64,000 nt of DNA from Epichloe hybrida (lineage: Eukaryota > Ascomycota > Sordariomycetes > Hypocreales > Clavicipitaceae): contig JAFEKR010000011.1 in assembly GCA_019022495.1 (NCBI GenBank), positions 248,001-312,000 on the forward strand, read 5' to 3'. The position numbers and the translations under genes were made by a program. Shown one piece after another: positions 1 through 12,189 of this stretch; position 1 is the stretch's first letter; each line of letters opens with the position of its first letter. Under the pieces are notes generated by a model that had not been told where the DNA came from, did no database searches, and saw only the letters and a list, made by a program, of their open reading frames with translations.

Positions 1-3000
1 GTTAATTCCCTCTAAGGTAATCTATTAATAAAATAATAACTTTACTATACTATTTAATAAAATAGTAGTAAAATCTAGTAAAACTAAGAAATAACTAAAT
101 ATTAAAAACACTACATAGTATTCGCTAGGTTATAATTACTTTAACTCTTACTAAGTCTATTATAATACCTTTCTCTAATATCTTAAAGCTTAAAAATTTA
201 ACTTCCTTAACTAAAAATTAACATTTCTTAAGGTTAATAAAAAGACTTATCTCTTTAAACCTATATAAAACTTATTTAATATACTTTATATAATCTTTAA
301 CCTTATTACTATATATTAGTATATTATCTAGATAGATAATATAGGTCTTATTAATAAGTCCTTTAAGAGTATTATTAATATACTTCTAAAAAGTCACTAG
401 TATATTAACTAGTCTAAATAGTATTACTAGATATTTAAAGTAACTATATTAATAATAAAATGCTATTTCTCACTTATTACCTAAGTAAATATATAGCTAG
501 TAATATATATCTTTTAAATCTAAGACTATAAAAATAACTATGCTTACTAATTAATTAAGAATTTTAGTAATAAGAGGTAAAGGAGTCTTATTCTTAATTA
601 TAATCTTATTTAGGCCCTTATAATTTATATAAAGCCTTAATTTCCCTCCTTTCTTTAGAATAAATAAAATTAGGGCTTTAGCTAAGCTAACTAATTTTCT
701 AATTTACCCTTTAAGCTATATACTTATAAGGTACTCTTTAAGAACCTCTAGCTCCCTCTTAGCTAAATTATATATAAGCCCTTAAGGTAGTGTTTTTCCT
801 TCTTCTAATTTAATTATATAAGTATAACCCTCTAGTTTAGGAAGCTTACTAACTCTTTAGAAAAAATATCTATAAATTCCTTATATTCTTCTAGGATTAT
901 TAGTATAAGGCACTTAGTGCTCTTATTTTAATTTAATATAGCTTCTTTATTACTTATGTTTTCTAGAATTAGTATAACTATAATACCTTTACTTTTTTAC
1001 TATAAATAAGTATACTCTACGATTTATATAGTTACTTTACTATTTATTTATATATTTATTACTACTAGGTTCTTTAATTAGCTTTTTTCTTTTTCTTTTT
1101 AATTTTTCTTTTCTAGAATACTTAGCTTAATCTTTATTACTTCTAATAATAAAGTAATTACTACTATTTTTTTCTCTTTATATACTTATTACTTACTATA
1201 AGTAAAGGAAAGATATTTTATTATTACTAGATATCTCTAGTATTTATACTTCTAATATATAATTATAAGTAAATACTCTTTAATCTAGTCTATACCTAGA
1301 ATTATCCCTTTACTTATATTAGTAATAAAGTAACTAACTTAGTAAACTTTTATAAATCCTATACTATTTTTTATCTTAACTAATTTTTTTTAAAATTCCT
1401 TAATATAAAACCACTTTTTTACTTATACTCTCTAATATTCTATTTAATTAAATTATATTCTCCTAATCCTTTTTTAATAATAATTTTAGATAAATTATTA
1501 AAGACTATATACCTATATTAAATAGCGCTTACATAGCTAACCACTAGTTATCTTATTATAGAGATACCTATATTCTTATTTTATTATTTATAGGGTATTC
1601 CATAGTAAGATCGCATTCCTAGGTCTATGCTAATTAAACTAGTATTATATTAGAAAACATAGCTTTATTACTACTTTCCCTATACTTCTTAGTTATATAT
1701 TTAGTACTTTTATAGGTAAAATAATCTAGTGCCTAATAAGTTAGTATAGTATACCTAGGCTTTCTATATTTATAGCACACTAGGGATAATCTTTTCCCTT
1801 AGTCTTTACTCTATTACTATGCCCTATCTATAGGTAATGTAAAATAAGAGCATTACCTCTTTCTTTTAGAGTCCTAACCTTTTTTATTATTTTAGCCTAA
1901 ACCTATTATAACCTTTGCTTTCTTACCCTAGCCTTATAGTTAGCTCTAGGTTATTAGGATCTCTTAACTAATTATTTACTTCCTTATAGCGTTATTTAAG
2001 CTATTTAGAAAGATTATAATTCTTAGATATATAAGGATTTCTTTAGGTAACTTAGCTTTTACCTTATCCTAGGCTTATATAAAGGATTAAAATAATTAGT
2101 TATTCTTTTACCTAAGATTTAGTAATAACCTTATTACTTTTAAGTATCTTATACCTATATTTATTATTCTAGTTTTTAACTATTCTAGAAAATTTACCTA
2201 GGTAATTAATAAATAATTTACATGCTTATTTATAGCTATATAATATATTTACTATTACTTTACATTACTAGCTAGGTAATTACCTATATATATTACCTTA
2301 GTTATATTATCCTTAAAGATATAGTAGTTTAATTTAAATAATATATTTAAGTTTACTAAGAAATTCTATAGGCTTTTATATATTTCCCCTTTATATATAG
2401 GCATTTTTATTTATATTTTAATAAAACTACCTTACTATATAATTACTACTAAGTTACTATAAACTATAGGTAAAATTATAGCTAATGTTTAAGGGGTAAT
2501 TATAAGTCTAGATTAAGGGGTAATTATAGGTTTAGTTTAAGGTCTAGCTAATCCTAGATTTGCCTTAAGCTCTCTAATTTATACCTTTATCTATAAGACC
2601 TCTTATTTTCTCTAAAGGCAATATAGCTTAAATTATATAACCTTATAGCGTTACTATAATGCCCTTTTTTCTTTAGTTATATTATTTATACCTTTACCTA
2701 AATTGGGATTAAGTGGTGTTTATTATACCCTATTATTATCTATAGTTTTAGATTATAAGGGTTTTTTATTTTCTTAATTATCTATAGCTTTATTATTATA
2801 AGGTACTAGTGTATTTCTTATAGATCTTTAGAGTATTAACTATATAATAATCTAGCTAATAGTTTATATCCTTAAAAAGGTTAAGAGAGATTAATTTATT
2901 ATAGCTTATACTAAAAGGTTAAGAATAAAGTAATAGCTAAGACTATTATAGTTACTACTAGATAAATACTAGCTAGAGGTAGGTATATAAAGGTTTTAAT

Positions 3001-3166
3001 CTCTAACCTAGCACTAATAATATACGTAGTCTTTAATAAATACCTTGCTTTATAAGCACATAGCTATCTTATAACTAGCTAGTCTCTTTATTATCCGCAT
3101 GGCCTAAAGGTTCTCCGAAGACCTGCTTCGATGAATATCCTATCTTTAACCTCTGCGCTCCTAACA
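1..3166 (-). mobile_element. Ty3/gypsy A, copy 1 (5' part, RIP-degraded)
   Basis: Retrotransposon read on the minus strand. The right end at 3166 is the 5' LTR terminus (TGTTAGGAGC on the minus strand). The left side leaves the window, so RNase H and integrase are absent here. A decayed reverse transcriptase is readable: a segment at about 610-770 translates as a gypsy RT entry region ending near LRLYINYKGLNK. The catalytic block at about 304-345 reads YLDNILIYS, where families have YLDDILIYS, a G-to-A change typical of RIP. Stops replace expected Gln/Trp codons. It aligns base for base with 40487-41750 plus 48602-50503 (copy 2). It lies inside copia A, because copia A sequence begins directly after the right-flank TAGGA. 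The inner boundary of the LTR is not resolved. Confidence 0.87.
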
Positions 3167-5591
3167 TAGGAGAAGATATTAATAATTAAGTTACTTAAAG
3201 AGCTTAAAGCTAAAGACCTTAATAAGGAGATTAGTTAAGATCTTATTAAAATAAAGCTTAAAGAGAATAATCCTATCTCTTTACTATTAGCTATAGGCTA
3301 GGAAAATAAGTAGTTTAAAGCAAAAACGCCTCCTTATATAATAGGGGATAAAGAGGACCTTTCTAGTGCACTTTTAACCCCTCCTAACTTCTCTTAAAAG
3401 GCACTAGTTACTATAGAGAACTTAGAGCTTTAGGTATAAGGTAATAATACGCTATTTTGTGAGATTAATAAATTTATAAGTAAGGTAATAGCTAACTATA
3501 TAGTAACTACTATAGAAACTAGTGAATTTACTATAAAAGGTAGTAAGGCTATAGAGAATTACAGTCCCTATAATAATAGCATTAATCTAAATAATATTAT
3601 TACTAGGAAATATTAGAGAAAGGAAATAAAAAAAGCTAGGTAAGTATAGTTTTTTTCTGCTTTCTTAATAGCATTTTAAGGAACTTAATATAGTTTATAT
3701 ATTAAAGATATGCCTTTAAAACCTATATATTATCATTAGGCAATAGCCTTATTATATTATAACTACTAGAAGGAAGCGATTATAAAGGAGCTTTTAAAGC
3801 TTTAATCCTTAAACTACTAGGAGAATATACTAGATAAATTATTTAATCTTAAGGAGATTATTAACCTTAGATAGGTTTTTAAGGATAAAACTAATAAAAA
3901 AGGTATTATTATAGAGTTTAAGGCTTAAATAGTAGTCTAAGGTAACTAATAACTAAAGGATAACCTTAATAACTACGCTACTACGCTTACTTTATAATCT
4001 TTACATATACTACTTGCTATTTACTATGCTAATAATCTTAATACACATAAATATAATATTTAAAATACTTTCCTATATATAAAACTTAAAAAACTAGTCC
4101 TCTATAAGCCACTAGAGGGTATAAATATATAAGGTTATCTCTAGAAGATAACTAGAGTATTATATAGGCTACAAGAAGCTCCTTAATAATGGATTCTATA
4201 CCTAATATAATTCCTATTAAATCTAGGCTTTATCTAAGGAAAGGAAGACCTATATATCTTTATAAAAGGTAGATTTATCCTGTTTTTTTACATAAATAAT
4301 ATTATAGTGCTATTTCTAAACGGATTTAAAGTAGAATTTAAAGAGCTATATAAGTAGTTAATAAATAGTCTAGATATTAAAGACTAAGGCAATTTAAGGT
4401 GGTTTCTAGGCATTAAAATCATTAGGAATTATAATACTAAAGAGATATAATTATTATAGGAATTATATATTTAAAAGATAGCTTAGAAGTTTATTCCTAA
4501 TATCATTAATAACAATTTAAAGAGCTTAATTATAATACCTTTAATAATAGCTATAATAGTCCTAAATAATAGTTAGGTTACTAATAAAGAGATTAATTAC
4601 TATAGAGTAGTTATTAGCTCTTTAGTTTATCTTTACATTATTAGAAAACCTAATATAGCCTTTATAGCTTTAAAGCTAGCCTCTTTTATAATAAACCCTT
4701 TAATAAAGCATATTAAGCTTATAAAGGCTACTCTAATGTACGCTTAAAACATAAGGAAGTTATATATCTAATACTTAGGAGCAAATAGCTTTAACATGCT
4801 TTTCTCTAGCACTAATGCCTCTCTTAGTAATAACCCTAATACTTAGAAATTAACATAAGGCTATGTCTTTATTATATATAAAGCTATAATTAATTAGAAG
4901 TCTAGGAGGTAGTATTATATAATAACCTTAAGCATAAAAGCAAAGCTCTTTACATTAAATTATAGAGTAAAAGAGCGTATATCTCTAGGTAAACTGCTTT
5001 GTAATATTAGTATATAGGTCCCTTCTCTATTAATTACCTAGTGTAATAATAAGTAAATAATTTATATTATAGAATATAAGGAAAGAAGGCTTTAAACTAG
5101 TTTAAAGTATCTTAATATAAATTAAATATAAATTTAAGAGTAATATGCCCTAGGTAATATTAAGGTAAATTAGTTAAAGACCTCTAAGATACTTACTAAT
5201 AGCTTTATAAAGCCTCTATTAGGGTAAATATATAAGGAATTCTATTATAGGATTAGCTTATAGGAAATTCCCACTTAATTATAACACTAGAAAATCATTA
5301 TAATCTCTTCCTATGCCTATAATCTTTACCTTTAATAGATATCTTAGCTAAGGGGGGTGTATTAAGGAGAGCTCCCTTAAAGCATAGGTTATATAAGGGT
5401 AGCGCATACTAATAGGGATAAAACATAAGGTTAGACATTAGTAAATATAATATATTAGAAGTACCTCCATAGACTAGTTATTACTATAGTGCACTATGTA
5501 CCTTTTAGGTACAAAAGTCAGGTGCTGTCTGCACCTCTGATTGACTGAAATCAAACGCTTTTTATCATCCATTTACACCCCTACCTTAACA
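3167..5591 (+). mobile_element. Ty1/copia A (3' part with 3' LTR, RIP-degraded)
   Basis: Plus-strand copia element whose 5' part lies beyond the gypsy insertion at its left. Pol is recognisable despite many stops. The RT catalytic motif at about 4289-4306 reads YINNII instead of YVDDII. A WFLGIKI block follows near 4400. A segment near 4600-4670 has the copia form with YL...R.PNIA. The RNase H region follows, with SRRQYY near 4905 and NNKQ near 5050. A polypurine tract AGGGGGG (5351-5357) sits directly before the 3' LTR. The element appears to have inserted into the 3' LTR of copia B, which starts directly at 5592. Confidence 0.85.
5358..5591 (+). repeat. copia A 3' LTR (234 bp)
   Basis: Begins TGTATTAAGG right after the polypurine tract and ends CCTTAACA, the usual TG...CA form with inverted ends. 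The last ~100 bases keep normal C and G content while the first half is mutated. A second, more mutated copy is at 54140-54374, which fixes both ends. Confidence 0.85.
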
Positions 5592-5932
5592 ATAAGTCAC
5601 CTAAGGTCATAGGTTCGAACTGGCTGCGTGCGCGCAAGCACTATAGGGCAGCCACAACGGGGTTCTTCCTAGGCTTACAGGGACAATAGAAGAGAGGGTC
5701 CCTAGGGGATGCGCGGTATTACTAGCTAAAGAGGGAGGTCACCTAGGGAAAGAGCCTATGTGATAATCTAGGCTTTGCCTAGACCTAGCAATATAGGTGT
5801 CAATTGTACGAGTTACAGGGACTTGTACAATGCGTATTCTTTTGTTGCTATGGCGCAATGGAATTGGGGTCAAACCCACATGGTGGCGCAGGCACCCGCG
5901 ATTAGTCCATTAGGGCTAGACCATGACACACC
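5592..5932 (-). repeat. copia B 3' LTR, partial, largely RIP-free
   Basis: 341 bases of near-normal composition between the copia A terminus and the copia B polypurine tract. On the minus strand it starts TGTGTCATGG after the purine tract. It contains CpA and CpG dinucleotides that are missing elsewhere. A 60-codon open frame inside it (5775-5957, +) has no recognisable features and is not called as a gene. A GGTTCGAACT string at about 5612 resembles a tRNA B-box but has no pairing stem. Confidence 0.6.
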
Positions 5933-6174
5933 CCCTCTACAAAAGAATTACGTATAAGCTAATTAAAAGCGTACAAAGTAATATAGGGTAAACGAGAACT
6001 TTTAGATAAAAATAGATAAAAGGGAAAAATAGGAAAAGATAAAAGACCCCCTTTCTAAATTCCTAGCTATTGTTAAATATAGCTCCCTTTTAGCGTTGTT
6101 TTTAGTTCCCTGTTAAAGGGATTTAGTTGTTAGTTTTTAGTGATTATTAAGCCCTAAGAGCCTAATAAAAGCCT

Positions 6175-9100
6175 AATAAAAAGGCCTATATAACGGTTTC
6201 GTTAGACTATCTGTAGGCATTGACTTCGTATCTAGATATTTAATCTTAGCTAAACCCTCTAAAACCTATTGCCTAATATAGTTAAACTTTAGCAAGGTAT
6301 GCTTTGTATGGCTATATAAGGCAGGGTTATAGGCAGTGGTTATAGCGCCTTAATTATTATAATATATCTAGATAAGGGGAGAAATAGGGGTTTTTAGCTT
6401 CTTAAATAAGCCCTAAAGCCACTGTAGCTCCTAGAAGGTCTTGCAAATAGCGTTAGCTTTAGCTTCTAATGTTAATAGAGCTATTATACTAGCTTTCTTT
6501 GATTTCTAGCTAATAGGTCCGCTAGCTAGCTTAAATAAATAAGCATAGGTTAATTTAGAGGTCTTTTTATCCCTTGTAAAATCACTGTTATAATAACCTA
6601 TTAGGCTTTTGCTAGCTATACCTTTAGGGTCTCCCCTATAGATTATAGTAAGGAATTTAGTCCCTAATACGTACCTAAGCAGATTTTTAGCTGCTTTTAG
6701 GTGCTTTATATAGGGCCTAGCTAGTGCTATAGATAGCTACTAAAGTGTAAAGGCTATGTCTAGCCTTATAAGTAATATTAAGTACATTATAGTCCCTATA
6801 ATGCACTAATAGAGCTTTATTTCACTAGCTATTAAAAGCTTAGTAGTTTACATAGCTAAAACGCCTAGCTAAAGAGGTATGCTAATAGGCTTACTATCTA
6901 GCATATTAAATCAATTTAAAGCCTTTAAGATATACTAAGATTAATGAATTTTTAGTACCCTATTAAGTCTATCTTATATAATTTAAACCCCTAAGAAGAA
7001 TTTAGCAAGCCCCCTATCTTCTATTAGATAGACTTTATAAAGTTCCTTTTTAAGTCTTTAGATATAAGGTAAATCTAGTCTAATTAGAAGATAATTATCT
7101 ATGTACGTGATAATAAAGGTTTTAGTGGAGGTATTATAAAATATAGCTAGGTTAGATATAAGAGGGTTAAATCCTAGGGACTTTAGCACTACTATTAGTG
7201 CTTATTACCACTCCCTTAAGCTTTATTTTAGGCTATATAAAGACTTCTATAATAAAATTACTTAATCTTTAGAAGGTTTATAGCTAAAACTTTTAGCTAA
7301 TTTAGCTAATTTAGGATTTGCTTTAAGGAATTTGATAAATCCGTCCGGAATAACTATATAAATCTATTATTATAGCTTACTATTAAGAAAAGCTCCTATA
7401 AAATCAACTTATTTGATTTCCTAGTTATTCTAAGCCACTAGGGCTAGTAAAATCCTCTAGCTAGGGGAAATGCTTATAGCTGCAAAGGTCTCTAGATAAT
7501 CTAGACCTTTTATTTGTATAAATCCCTTAGCAATAAGTTAGGCCTTATATTTTAAAGGATTATTTTCTTTATCCTTTTTAAGCTTATAAACAAGCCTATT
7601 CTTTAGTACTTTTTAGCCCTTAGGTACTTAGTCTTTCCCTATAAATTTAAAAGTACTAGCCTTTAGAAGCTATTTATATTCCTTATATGTAGCTTCTATT
7701 TATTTATCCCTTTTAAGGCTAGATATAGCTTGCTTCTAGGTCTTAGGTTTAGGGCTATTAGGGTTATTTTCCTTTAGCTTCTCCTATACTTTAAAGCAGA
7801 TTTCTTTTATAAAATCTAGAGAAGAAGAGGAACTAATATTAATATCTATAGGGTTAATATTAGGGTTAAAGTTAGTAATTTTGTTAAAATCAAGGTCCGG
7901 AGTTAAAATCTAATTTCCTAAGGAAGTTATAGGCCTAGCCTCCTCTAAGGCCTTTAGAATTAGTTCCTTAGGGGGTTATATAGGTCCTATAGGGTGTTTT
8001 TCTTAACCTATAGGAGGACCTCCTATGTTATCTATAGGGTAATCCTTTAAACCTTAATTTAGATCTTGATTTTCTAAATTATTTTCCCCCTCTAAAGGGT
8101 TATCCCCTATAGAAAGCCTAGGTAATCCTTTAGAGATAGGACCTATAGGCTTTATAATCTTAATAAAGCTAGTCTTTATAACTAGCCTTTTAGAGGGGAT
8201 ATACACTAGATAGGTGTTAGAACCTAGTGTAGCTAATAACCTTTTAGGGATAGTTCTAGCTACTAACTTCTAGGCTTTAGGTTGTTTTTCTAGGGGGATT
8301 AGAATCTCGCAGTGAGATCCTATGGCTCTAATACTGCTAATATTAGTTATATAAGGCTAATTTAGCTCCCTAGCTAGTAGTTATTTAGGGCTTTTATCCT
8401 TTGTGGTATTAGCAGTTATATTAACTAGGTTAATAACTATAAGTAATACAAAACACCATAGATATAAGGGTAATTTTGCTTATAGATATAAGGACTAGAA
8501 GTTATAAATTTAATCCCTTTAGAATTTAACTAGGTTTAACAACTAGAATCGATTTCTTAGCCTCTATTAAAGTGAAGGTGCCTAGGATATTAACCTAGTT
8601 GATTTTTAAGCCCTCTAAAGAAGCCCTTAATAGCCCTATAAACAGTTAGGCCTTCCTTATAAGGTAATAAGAACACCTACTTATATCTAGTTTTTTGATT
8701 AACTAGAAATAAGCAAATTGACTGTTTATTGTACGGTATAGGGCTAATTTTTAGCGTATCCCCCTCTATTTAATCTAGAGCTCTAGGGGGGTTAGGGATA
8801 GCTAATTTACTAGGTCTTCTAACTGCCTTAGATTAATCATAAGCTATACACTTAAAGTCTTTATCCTTAATTTTAGAAAAATTAGGGATTCCTTTAGTTA
8901 TAAGGCTTGTTTTCTTTAGCAAAGGAAGCCCTAGGTGCCCTAATTATACATGCTATAGGCTAGCTAGTTCTAGTAACTTTTGATATTAAAGGTCTTTAGG
9001 GCCTGATTAGGGTCTAGTTTTGGATCTAGATTAGGGCCCTCTCCGTTAGTCCTCTACTAGGCCCCTTAAGAACCATAGGCCTCTTAGGGAGGTATTAGGG

Positions 9101-9700
9101 ACCTTTTTCCTTTACTAAGGCCCTCTAACACCCCTAAATCTATATCTTTAGATTTATAAGGGACTTAACCTAGGGCTATAGGCGTTAGAGAAGGGACTAA
9201 ATCCCCTAAATCATCCCGTACGATTTCTTTAATATTATCATCAATTTCAGCGATTTTGTCTAAATTAGAAGCCTAATCTAGCTTTTTAGAGGGAATTTAA
9301 ACCTCTATAGGGTAGCTAATCGGATAGCTATGACCCCTAAAGCTAGCATAGGTAAAAGGTTAGATATAATAAGATTTATTACAGGGCCCTTTATGTAACG
9401 TTAGTGTAAATTGGTTTTTAATGTGAAAGAAAAAACCATGTTTTTCTATATCTAGGGTAGTAATACAAGACCTATCTTTAAGATAAAGATGGTTTTTTAT
9501 AAAGTAACCGCTAGATATATAGTGAATAAAGCCACTAACTATATTAACATTAAGCTAAGGAAAATATAGAGCATTCTTTAGCACTAAGGTCCTATATTTA
9601 TTAGGTTTCTTTTAATATAAGACCTTAAAAATAGCACTACCGTGACCCTTAGGATAAATAGGGCCACCACCAGTTATAATAGGGTTAGATTCCCCTTTCT
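6175..9700 (-). pseudogene. copia B pol (integrase, RT, RNase H), broken
   Basis: Read on the minus strand. The integrase N-terminus near 8960 shows H...LGHLGLPLLKKTS, a zinc-binding copia pattern, followed by long stop-free stretches. The RT shows KSLY.LK.S.REW, the catalytic block YIDNYLLI at about 7091-7105 (family YVDDYLLIG), and KFFLGV.II. RNase H shows SKLTYAYLFKL, LEAKANAIC, IYYNN.GAI and SHTKHT at about 6230-6650. Pol ends with MPTDSLTKPLYRPFY near 6175. Stops appear mostly at Gln/Trp positions and G-to-A changes hit the catalytic Asp and Val, so it cannot encode active enzyme. Fewer stops per length than the LINE or gypsy A suggest weaker or more recent RIP. Confidence 0.85.
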
Positions 9701-9716
9701 TATAAGGGGTATAATC

Positions 9717-9965
9717 CTAAAAAACATCCCTAGAATTAACTATATGTATAGTTAAACCTGTATTATATAATAGGGCCTTTTTTATCTCTTTGCTATAATA
9801 ATTAAAACCATTTAAGGAATTAATTTCTTGTTTTTCATTATTATCTAAATTACTAGAGCTAGAATTAAAGCTACTATTACTAGAGCTCTTATAACTAGTC
9901 TTGTAATTACTAGGTTTCTTGTACGGATTAAGGGCTCCGTTAGAAAGGTTATAATTTCCTAGCAT
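9717..9965 (-). pseudogene. copia B Gag C-terminus/protease fragment (82 codons open)
   Basis: Longest open stretch of copia B. It is Asn/Ser-rich up to about residue 47, then carries LLYNTGLTIHIVNSRDVF at residues 65-82. This corresponds to the copia aspartic protease core, where families have LDTGATxHI. The catalytic Asp is now Asn and Ala is Thr or Leu-like, so the protease is dead. The frame is part of a longer Gag-Pol polyprotein that continues on both sides after stops, and it is not an independent gene. The plus-strand 73-codon frame at 10686-10907 is antisense to Gag. Confidence 0.75.
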
Positions 9966-11049
9966 AAAAGAACCCTCTGTAAGTTCTTTAGTATTCTTTT
10001 TATCTAATTTTTGACCCTTTTACTTCTTTTTCTTCTTATTAGAATTAGAAAAGCCCTTATTTTCTTTAAAGCCTTCTTTCTTCTTCTTCTAACCTTTAGG
10101 GGCCTTTTCCTTATCTTTAGCACCCTTTTCTAGGTCTTTAGCCCTATAATTTAGGGCTTTAGATACTATAGATAATTTATCCCTCTGTTTAGCTAGAAAG
10201 TCTACTATTAGAAATTAAAGATTTAGGGTATCTAAGGGAGCCCCTATAGCCTTATTTATACGCATGCTAAATCGTTACCTCTTAGCCTACTAAGGGAAGG
10301 TTAATTTTAGGGATTAAAGATATTAATTAACCTAATCTATAGGATTAATTAGGACCCCTAAAATTAATAATCTAGCTAGTAAATTATTAAAGACCACATT
10401 AAAAGCTTCTAAAGTCCTCTTAAAACCATGAAAATTCAGGTTATAAAAATCAGAATATAGGGACCCCCTCTGGATTTTAACGCTATATGAATATTGCCTA
10501 ATAAGTAAATTATAGGCTTTTTTAGGTGATTTTTGCTAAGTTATAGCGGCTTAGGGGCCTTCTGTATAACTATCCCTTAGTAACATTAGGATAATAGCTT
10601 AGTTAGCGTCCCCTAGTGCCCTAGAAATATCCGGATTATTAAGAAAATTAGGCATGCCTAAAGCTCTAAATTAGATAGCTAGGGCTTGTTTCTATTAATC
10701 AAAATTTTCAGCTCCTTTAAGCTTAGCAGTCTTAGGGAAGCTATAAACCCTCTTATTAAATTCCTTAATAATCAAATTATTAAAGGCAGCTTATACAGAG
10801 CTAGATTTAGGTGCCTTATCTTAAATAGGCTGCTGAATTTGCTGCTAACTAGCGGGCTTAGCAGCTTCCACACCCTCTATGCCTCTATTATTAACAGCTA
10901 TAGTTAAAGCTTCTATTTTATGTAATAATAAATCGATAGTATCTTATTACTTAATAACCTGCTCTTTTAGCTAATTATTTAAAACCTCTTACGCACTAAG
11001 ATTAGGGGCAGAAGGCCCCTAATCTTGTTAATTAGTATCTATCTTCTAA

Positions 11050-11333
11050 TTTTATAGAAGGGAAGTCTTCTATTTATACTAAAATTCCTTTTTATAGAAG
11101 GGAAAAGCTTCTATTCACGCTGAATTTCCTTTTTTATAGAAGGGAAAAGCTTCTATACTTACTAAACTTCCTTTTTATAGAAGGGAAAGCTTCTATATTG
11201 CTTGTATGCTTCCTATTTTATAGAAGGGAAGTCTTCTATAACTATAATAATACCTTTTTATAGAAAGGAATTAGCTTTTATCTCGCGAGTCCTTCCTATT
11301 TTATAGAAAGGAAGTTTTCTATAACTATACGTA
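11050..11333 (-). repeat. seven-unit 40-43-bp hairpin repeat in the copia B leader
   Basis: Seven tandem units, with TATAGAA starting at 11053, 11093, 11135, 11176, 11219, 11259 and 11302, a spacing of 40-43 bp. The strongest units pair ATAGAAG with CTTCTAT around a GGAAA core, so each unit can fold into a short hairpin. Spacers differ between units. The array lies just upstream of Gag on the minus strand, between the 5' LTR and the coding region. Confidence 0.85.
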
Positions 11334-12189
11334 AAGTGCACTAGAAAGAATTTTATAGTAATAGTCTAGGCTTATAACCTATTAAAATATAGGGAGCTAG
11401 TTACTAGCTAGTAATAGCTATATAGGTGTAGCTCTACGGTTAGGGACTAATAGAACCACTATGTTAGAATAACTAACGTAACATAACGGAAGGTTTTAGC
11501 AGTTATTAACTAATTAAATTTAATCTAGATAACTTTTACAATATCTTATATACTAATAGAATTAATTTTAGTGACATTATATAGGCAATGCGGCTATTAG
11601 ATTAAGAGGCCTAGCTATCTAGCTAGATTAAAAAGATCTTCTTTCTCTTATATACCTACTAACTATATTAGTGAATCTAGACCGCTAAAAAGGTCTTATA
11701 GGCTACTTTTTGTTTTCTATAAAATTTATTTATATGTAAAATCTAAAAAATTAACTTATTACTATATAAACTAGCAACCTATATGCACTAAATTTTAGTC
11801 TAAAAAATATTCCTATATAAAATAAAAGCCCTATCTTCTAGCTTTAATTTGCTATATGTAAGACTTTTATATAACCTCTAGTTAAAGAGAAAATCGCTGT
11901 TAAAGATAGCTATAGGGTAACTTGCTTACGTCACCCTAGCTTACCTAATTACTAGTGGCACTGTGGTTATAGCTACACTTGTAGCTATAATGTAATTAAA
12001 TAATCCATAATTAATTTAGATTAGTTATTCACATAGTTAGTTATAGCTATTAATAACTATAACGTAGCTATGAATAGCCACCTTCATAACCGTTAATAGC
12101 TATAGTGCAGCTATTAGGCTTGCAATGTAAGCTAGTAATTGAAAGGTCCTTTAACTAGAAAGGGCTAAACATAGGTCTCATTTTTAACA
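11334..12189. other. copia B 5' flank, possible 5' LTR; no gene
   Basis: 856 bases without a coding frame. Composition is intermediate, with C and G retained near 11880-12170. TGTTAG at 11461 and TTTTTAACA at 12181-12189 are TG/CA-type ends that could delimit a ~729-bp 5' LTR on the minus strand. However, its minus-strand start does not match the partial 3' LTR at 5592-5932. Several short inverted repeats of TTATAGCTA type occur between 11955 and 12110. Confidence 0.35.

Larger units (their letters stand above)
5592..12189 (-). mobile_element. Ty1/copia B (moderately RIP-mutated)
   Basis: Minus-strand copia element, the least mutated large element here. Order on the minus strand: hairpin-repeat leader (11050-11333), Gag (about 11030-9850), protease (about 9720-9800), integrase with an H...LGH zinc-binding start (near 8960), RT, RNase H, then a copia-type C-terminus ending near 6175. 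A polypurine tract (AGAGGGGG on the minus strand) at about 5933-5940 is followed by TGTGTCATGG, the probable start of the 3' LTR. The left end is cut by copia A. The right end is uncertain. TTTTTAACA at 12189 directly abuts a truncated foldback copy and is a candidate terminus, but I could not match 5' and 3' LTRs to each other. Confidence 0.8.

Noticed and set aside
5600..5640. tRNA gene suggested by GGTTCGAACT
   Set aside because: The arms around the TTCGAAC loop do not pair and no acceptor stem, D-arm or anticodon arm can be drawn.
5775..5957. 60-codon plus-strand frame as a gene
   Set aside because: Lies inside the copia B LTR and has no motif or splice structure; open only because this segment escaped RIP.
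10686..10907. 73-codon plus-strand frame as a gene
   Set aside because: Antisense to the Gag region of copia B; RIP removes stops from the opposite strand by chance.
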